Assembly: GCF_023101185.1 (NCBI RefSeq)
Contig: NZ_CP078077.1
Location: 959,630-1,023,629 of the forward strand
Length of the DNA: 64,000 nt
Reading direction: 5' to 3'
Source: Microbacterium galbinum
GTDB taxonomy: Bacteria; Actinomycetota; Actinomycetes; Actinomycetales; Microbacteriaceae
Numbering within the stretch: the stretch's first letter is position 1; each line of letters begins with the position of its first letter. Under the pieces are notes generated by a model, which did not search any database, was not told the DNA's origin, and saw nothing but the letters and a program-made list of their open reading frames with translations. Positions 61,596-64,000 of the stretch are shown one piece after another. The translations under genes and the position numbers were made by a program.

Positions 61596-62786
61596 TCAGC
61601 CGCGCACGCGGTTCGAGAGCCCGAAGAGCACGGCGCCGACGACCAGGAGTGACGCCCCCAGCACGTAGGCGACCTCGACCCCGGCTCCGTCGACGAGGAA
61701 TCCGCCGAGTCCGGCCGCGAGCATGATGGCGCCCTGGAATCCGACGACCACCAGGCTTCCACCGGCCTCCAGTCGCGACGGCATCCGGTGCCCGACCCAC
61801 GTGTTCACCACGATCAGCCACGAGGCGAAGAAGAAGCCCCACACGAACACGACGACCGCGATGCCGACGACCGAGCCCGAGAGCAGCAGCATCGAGGCGA
61901 CCGACACGGCGATCACCAGGGGCGCGAGCACGGCGAAGAACGCGAAGGTCTTGTCGATCACGAAACCGATGACGAGATTGCCGATCAGACCTCCGGCGCC
62001 GAACAGCGCGAGCAGCACGACGATGGTCGTGGCATCCGCATCGGGAATGCGCTCGAGCGCGAGCCGCACGTACGTGTAGGCGAGGAAGTGCCCGAGAACG
62101 ACGAAGACGTGACCGATCAGACCGAGTCCGATGCCGGGCTGACGGACCGTGTCGACCAGCAGGCGGATGCTCGACGCCTGCGCCGCGGGCACCGAGGGCA
62201 GCAGTGCGCGCAGGGCGATCGCGAGGAGTCCGGTGGCGACGCCCGCGATAGCGAACACCGTGCGCCAGTCGACGATCTCGGCGAGCATGACGCCGAGCGG
62301 CACACCCGCGACGGTCGCGAGCGAGGTGCCGGCGGCAGTGAACATCACGGCGCGGCCGAGGCGCTCGGGGCCTGCGATGCGCGCCGCGACGGTGATCGAC
62401 ATCGACCAGAAGGCGCTGATCGCCGCCCCCAGCAGGAACCGGGCGAGCAGCACGATGATCAGGTTCGGGGCGATCGCCACGATGAGGTTCGAGACGGCGG
62501 CGGCGAGCGCCATCCACACCAGCAGCGACCGGCGGTCGAGGCGCGGGAAGACGAGCCCGATGGTCGGGGCGACGATGAATCCGACGAGCGCGGTGACCGT
62601 CACGGTCTGACCGGCCTGCCCGGGCGTCACGCCGAGCGCGGTGGCCATCTCGGTGAGCACGCCGTTGGGCAGGAACTCCGCCGTCACGAGCAGGAAGCTC
62701 ATGAGCATGACGACGATGAGCCCGCCGTAGCGCATCCGTCCGGCCGGGGCGGATGCGGTGGTGGGCACGGGGGAGGTGATCGTCAT
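61596..62786 (-). CDS. MFS transporter, arabinose/drug efflux (AraJ/YdhP-like)
   Basis: A 396-residue transporter with twelve helices. LIVVMLMSFLLVTAEFLPNGVLTEMATALGVTPGQAGQTVTVTALVGFIVAPTIGLVFPRLDRRSLLVWMAL is the DHA12-type N-terminus with the TAEF motif, and ARFLLGAAISAFWSMSITVAARI and GVPLGVMLAEIVDWRTVFAIAGV follow. Such proteins export sugars or drugs. The start at 62786 was taken where the conserved part begins. It converges on the AraC gene and diverges from the Atg22-like gene. Confidence 0.9.
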   Translation of the reverse strand: MTITSPVPTTASAPAGRMRYGGLIVVMLMSFLLVTAEFLPNGVLTEMATALGVTPGQAGQTVTVTALVGFIVAPTIGLVFPRLDRRSLLVWMALAAAVSNLIVAIAPNLIIVLLARFLLGAAISAFWSMSITVAARIAGPERLGRAVMFTAAGTSLATVAGVPLGVMLAEIVDWRTVFAIAGVATGLLAIALRALLPSVPAAQASSIRLLVDTVRQPGIGLGLIGHVFVVLGHFLAYTYVRLALERIPDADATTIVVLLALFGAGGLIGNLVIGFVIDKTFAFFAVLAPLVIAVSVASMLLLSGSVVGIAVVVFVWGFFFASWLIVVNTWVGHRMPSRLEAGGSLVVVGFQGAIMLAAGLGGFLVDGAGVEVAYVLGASLLVVGAVLFGLSNRVRG

Positions 62787-62915
62787 GCGTCCAGCCTGAT
62801 GCACACGGATGCCGCGCGCCCGACCGCCCGTCCACGGCATCCGACCGATCGTCCGGGGCCTGCGGCACGGCGCGCCGTCACCGCCCGTTCACCGGGTGCG
62901 GCCAGACTTCGACTC

Positions 62916-64000
62916 ATGAGCGCACCCGAATCCCAGCCCGGCGTCCCCGAGCCGGTCGCCACGGCGAACAGCGGCGCCGTCGCCGTCATCGGCCTCGAGC
63001 TGCGCGGCGAGACACCGGCCCCCAAGAAGCAGGTCTTCTCGTGGGCGCTGTGGGATTGGGCGACGCAGCCCTTCAACACGGTCATCCTGACCTTCGTCTT
63101 CACCGCCCTCTATCTCGTGGGCGAAGGGTTCCTGCCCGCCGACATCGCGGCACTCGACGAGAACGACCCGGTGCGGCTGGCGGCCGAGGCCGACCTGACC
63201 TCGGGCCTCGGCCTGGGGTCGACGATCGCGGCCTTCGGCATCCTGCTGCTCGCTCCCGTGCTGGGTCAGCGAGCGGATGCCGCGGGGCGACAGAAGCTCT
63301 GGTTGGGCATCGGCACCGGCGCCCTGATCCTGTGCATGCTGGGGCTGTGGTTCGTCGAGCCGACGCCGAGCCTGTTCTGGCTGGGTGTGGCGCTGATCTC
63401 GGCGGCGACGGTCTTCCAGGAGATCGCGGCTGTCAACTCCAACGCGATGCTCATCGGCATCGCGAACCCCCAGAACGTCGGACGCATCTCGGGTCTCGGC
63501 TGGGGCTTCGGATATCTCGGCGGCATCATCGCCCTCGCGATCGTGGTGGCGTTGAATGCGGTCGACTGGTTCGGGATGCCGACCGACAACGGTCTCGTCT
63601 ACCGCCTGATCGCGGTCGGCTGCGCAGTGTGGGCGATCGTGTTCAGCATCCCGATCTTCCTCAACGTGCCCGAGCCCTCGCTCGGCCGCCCCGAGCGCAA
63701 GGTCGGGTTCTTCCGCTCCTACGTGCTGCTCGTGAAGGACGTCGCCGGTCTCTACCGCGACCCCGAGACGCGCCCGACCTTCTGGTATCTGCTCTCGAGC
63801 GCCGTCTTCCGCGACGGCCTCGGCGGAGTGTTCGCGTTCGGGGCGATCATCGGCACCGCGGTCTTCCGGTTCGAGACCGACGACATCATCATCTTCGGCA
63901 TCGCCGCGAACCTCATCGCCGGGGTCTCGACGATCCTCGCCGGGCGCCTCGACGACCGCGTCGGCCCCAAGCGCATCATCCTCGTGTCGATCGGCTCGAT
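62916..64000 (+). CDS. MFS transporter, UMF1/Atg22-like, 5' part
   Basis: The gene runs off the right end; 361 residues are visible. After a 45-residue soluble leader, VFSWALWDWATQPFNTVILTFVFTALYL is the UMF1/Atg22 signature (WAxYDWAxxxF). LLAPVLGQRADAAGRQKLWLGIG is the MFS loop 2-3, followed by IGRVxxxGWGFGY-like GRISGLGWGFGYLGGIIALAIVVAL. Family members export amino acids or similar solutes. The C-terminal part is outside the window. The ATG at 62916 fits; CAGACT 7 nt upstream is a weak -10. Confidence 0.88.
   Translation, partial: MSAPESQPGVPEPVATANSGAVAVIGLELRGETPAPKKQVFSWALWDWATQPFNTVILTFVFTALYLVGEGFLPADIAALDENDPVRLAAEADLTSGLGLGSTIAAFGILLLAPVLGQRADAAGRQKLWLGIGTGALILCMLGLWFVEPTPSLFWLGVALISAATVFQEIAAVNSNAMLIGIANPQNVGRISGLGWGFGYLGGIIALAIVVALNAVDWFGMPTDNGLVYRLIAVGCAVWAIVFSIPIFLNVPEPSLGRPERKVGFFRSYVLLVKDVAGLYRDPETRPTFWYLLSSAVFRDGLGGVFAFGAIIGTAVFRFETDDIIIFGIAANLIAGVSTILAGRLDDRVGPKRIILVSIGS

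Overview
The window is high-GC actinobacterial DNA. The organism is most likely a Microbacterium or another member of the Microbacteriaceae. The evidence is the codon bias, the very frequent ggatgcc/gcatccg words, HspR/HAIR heat-shock control of a dnaK-grpE-dnaJ-hspR operon, and the dense overlapping gene starts (ATGA/GTGA). It is chromosomal sequence. I see no tRNA, rRNA, CRISPR array, transposase or phage gene.

Layout. 0-2 kb: end of a DUF1023 alpha/beta hydrolase and two tandem paralogous lipoproteins (lower GC). 2-8 kb: housekeeping genes (NagD-like phosphatase, YdeI-like protein, anmK, a ROK kinase, pyrE, xth, a Cof-type HAD phosphatase). 8-10 kb: a lower-GC patch of four small lipoproteins/membrane proteins, then a run of 33 C. 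10-16 kb: two-component system, BenE transporter, NatAB-like ABC exporter, nitroreductase. 16-30 kb: APC permease, a ClpB without its N-domain (HAIR-controlled), coaBC, an NRDE protein, a LacI regulator, a GlxA-type regulator, two GT4 glycosyltransferases, a ParDE pair. 30-33 kb: GNAT, DUF2252, glycoside hydrolase.

33.5-43 kb is a sugar-catabolic cluster: isomerase, FGGY kinase, LacI regulator, DapA-family lyase, SDR and a complete CUT1 ABC importer. Matching LacI-type operators (TGAAATCGATTTCA and TGAAATCGGTTTCA) lie in the kinase promoter and the binding-protein promoter, so the two ends are probably one regulon. 43.8-47.9 kb is a second uptake module: a tripartite tricarboxylate transporter (tctC-tctB-tctA) plus a DapA-family lyase. 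Its promoter carries a perfect 28-bp palindrome, and a related sequence sits in the promoter of the GntR/FadR gene at 53.3 kb.

Between those two sites lies the least ordinary block, 48.0-53.3 kb: a GAF-SpoIIE phosphatase, a cellulose-synthase-like GT2 with a large insertion, a STAS antagonist and an RsbW-like ATPase, all with overlapping ends, then a CYP152-type P450 carrying the residues associated with OleT decarboxylase. This looks like partner-switching control tied to polysaccharide synthesis. 54-58 kb is the hspR/dnaJ/grpE/dnaK operon with two HAIR sites. 58-64 kb holds a thioredoxin-reductase-like flavoprotein, a lipoprotein, a DUF3817 protein, an AraC regulator, an MFS exporter and the start of an Atg22/UMF1-type MFS protein.

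Two non-coding patterns run through the window. Many genes have a TANNNT -10 hexamer only 6-7 nt before the start codon, which implies leaderless mRNAs. Several interspersed palindromic repeat families sit in the intergenic gaps, and one family is also found in frame inside two genes.
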